Source of the DNA: Rhodospirillales bacterium
Lineage (GTDB): Bacteria; Pseudomonadota; Alphaproteobacteria; UBA9219
Length of the DNA: 5,146 bases
Assembly: GCA_015654915.1 (NCBI GenBank)
Contig: JAATFY010000252.1
Span: forward strand, 1 to 5,146
Reading direction: 5' to 3'
The notes under the pieces were generated by a model. It made no database searches and had not been told where the DNA came from. It worked only from the letters and a program-made list of their open reading frames with translations. Positions 4,818-5,146 of this stretch are shown piece by piece (position 1 is the stretch's first letter; every line of letters starts with the position of its first letter). Made by a program: the position numbers and the translations under genes.

Positions 4818-4955
4818 GGTTATGCCTCCCCAGTTGACAGATTTTATAAGGATGAAATTATTTTATCACCAAATGATTATGAGAATAACCTTGAAATGGT
4901 TGCTCTCTATGACCAAAATATATTTTTTAATAGAATCAGATTGATAAAAGGATAA
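4818..4955 (+). pseudogene. 3' fragment of a gene without a start codon
   Basis: After a TAA at 4815-4817 the frame runs open for 45 codons to TAA at 4953-4955 and encodes a protein-like stretch with DRFYKDEIILSPNDYENNL and VALYDQNIFFNRIRLIKG. No ATG, GTG or TTG starts it at the left end; the only in-frame ATG is deep inside. Its stop lies six bases before the next ATG and its last codons contain the next gene's ribosome site, which is the spacing of an operon. It looks like the C-terminal remnant of a gene whose 5' part was lost. I do not recognise the family. Alternatively the fragment is chance open frame in AT-rich DNA. Confidence 0.45.
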
Positions 4956-4961
4956 AAATGA

Positions 4962-5146
4962 ATGGCTATTAAAATGAAAATCAGAGATGCGATTCTCCAA
5001 CAAGCACGAGTCGATCCGAATGCTTTGGATGTCTGGCGCAAAGTTTCTGAGGAAATTGGCCAGGTAAGTTATCCGACTGTTCTCAAAACTATCAAGCAAG
5101 ACGGTATTACACGAACAGGTAACGCCGCCGCAGCCAGCGAAAGCAT
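4962..5146 (+). CDS. Possible helix-turn-helix protein, 5' part only
   Basis: Sixty-one codons run from ATG at 4962 to the window end with no stop. AAAGGA (4947-4952) lies nine bases upstream as ribosome site. An ATG at 4958 in another frame gives only four codons and is rejected. The segment LDVWRKVSEEIGQVSYPTVL followed by KTIKQDGI (about 22-49) has the helix, turn, helix rhythm of a small DNA-binding domain, and an Ala/Ser-rich linker seems to begin near residue 53. The family is not recognised; a regulator or plasmid/phage partition- or control-type protein would be reasonable. It lies in the second AT-rich unit, outside the tRNA-bounded block, directly after the gene fragment. Confidence 0.6.
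   Translation, partial: MAIKMKIRDAILQQARVDPNALDVWRKVSEEIGQVSYPTVLKTIKQDGITRTGNAAAASES

Noticed and set aside
4822..4944. Rightward 40-codon frame from ATG 4822
   Set aside because: Its ribosome site is only two bases from the ATG, and the other frame over the same bases reads far more like real protein.
4866..5099. Leftward 77-aa open frame
   Set aside because: It lies opposite the start of the rightward frame at 4962, which has a ribosome site, and shows no recognisable protein features.

Overview
The window joins a GC-rich proteobacterial chromosome to a visibly AT-richer accessory stretch. The host side (about 1-1480) carries a complete cystathionine gamma-lyase/gamma-synthase type PLP enzyme, a pair of inverted REP-like palindromes, and an intact tRNA-Gly(GCC) gene with encoded CCA. 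GC-rich coding and the REP-like repeats suggest an alpha- or gammaproteobacterium; the sequence does not settle which.

From 1478 to 4658 lies a compact block of about 3.2 kb, bounded by the intact tRNA-Gly and a second, decayed copy whose 3' half matches at 41 of 45 positions (1433-1477 versus 4614-4658). This is the layout of an element integrated at the 3' end of a tRNA gene. All four of its genes read leftward, towards the intact tRNA: a 177-aa protein resembling the DNA-binding N-terminal domain of a tyrosine recombinase but without a catalytic domain; then a likely operon of a zinc-ribbon plus DUF4145 protein, a GNAT acetyltransferase and a membrane-anchored protein of unknown function. 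No integrase, transposase or relaxase is visible inside. The leading gene has a very good promoter (TTGACA, 17 bp, TATCAT), an operator-like cluster of ATGTC/AAGACA half-sites and a perfect GGAGG ribosome binding site. The exact 12-mer TGTGCTATAGAT occurs three times, only near the two ends of the block.

Right of the second tRNA copy (4659-5146) the DNA stays AT-rich. It begins with sequence related to the left end of the block, carries helically spaced TGGGAG repeats that resemble integrase arm-type sites, then the 3' end of a gene that has lost its start, then the first 61 codons of a possible helix-turn-helix protein that leaves the window. The simplest reading is a tandem or composite tRNA-Gly island: one integrase-less unit (1478-4658) followed by a second, partly decayed unit. 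The three-gene cargo operon is a plausible but unproven candidate for a phage-defence or stress function.
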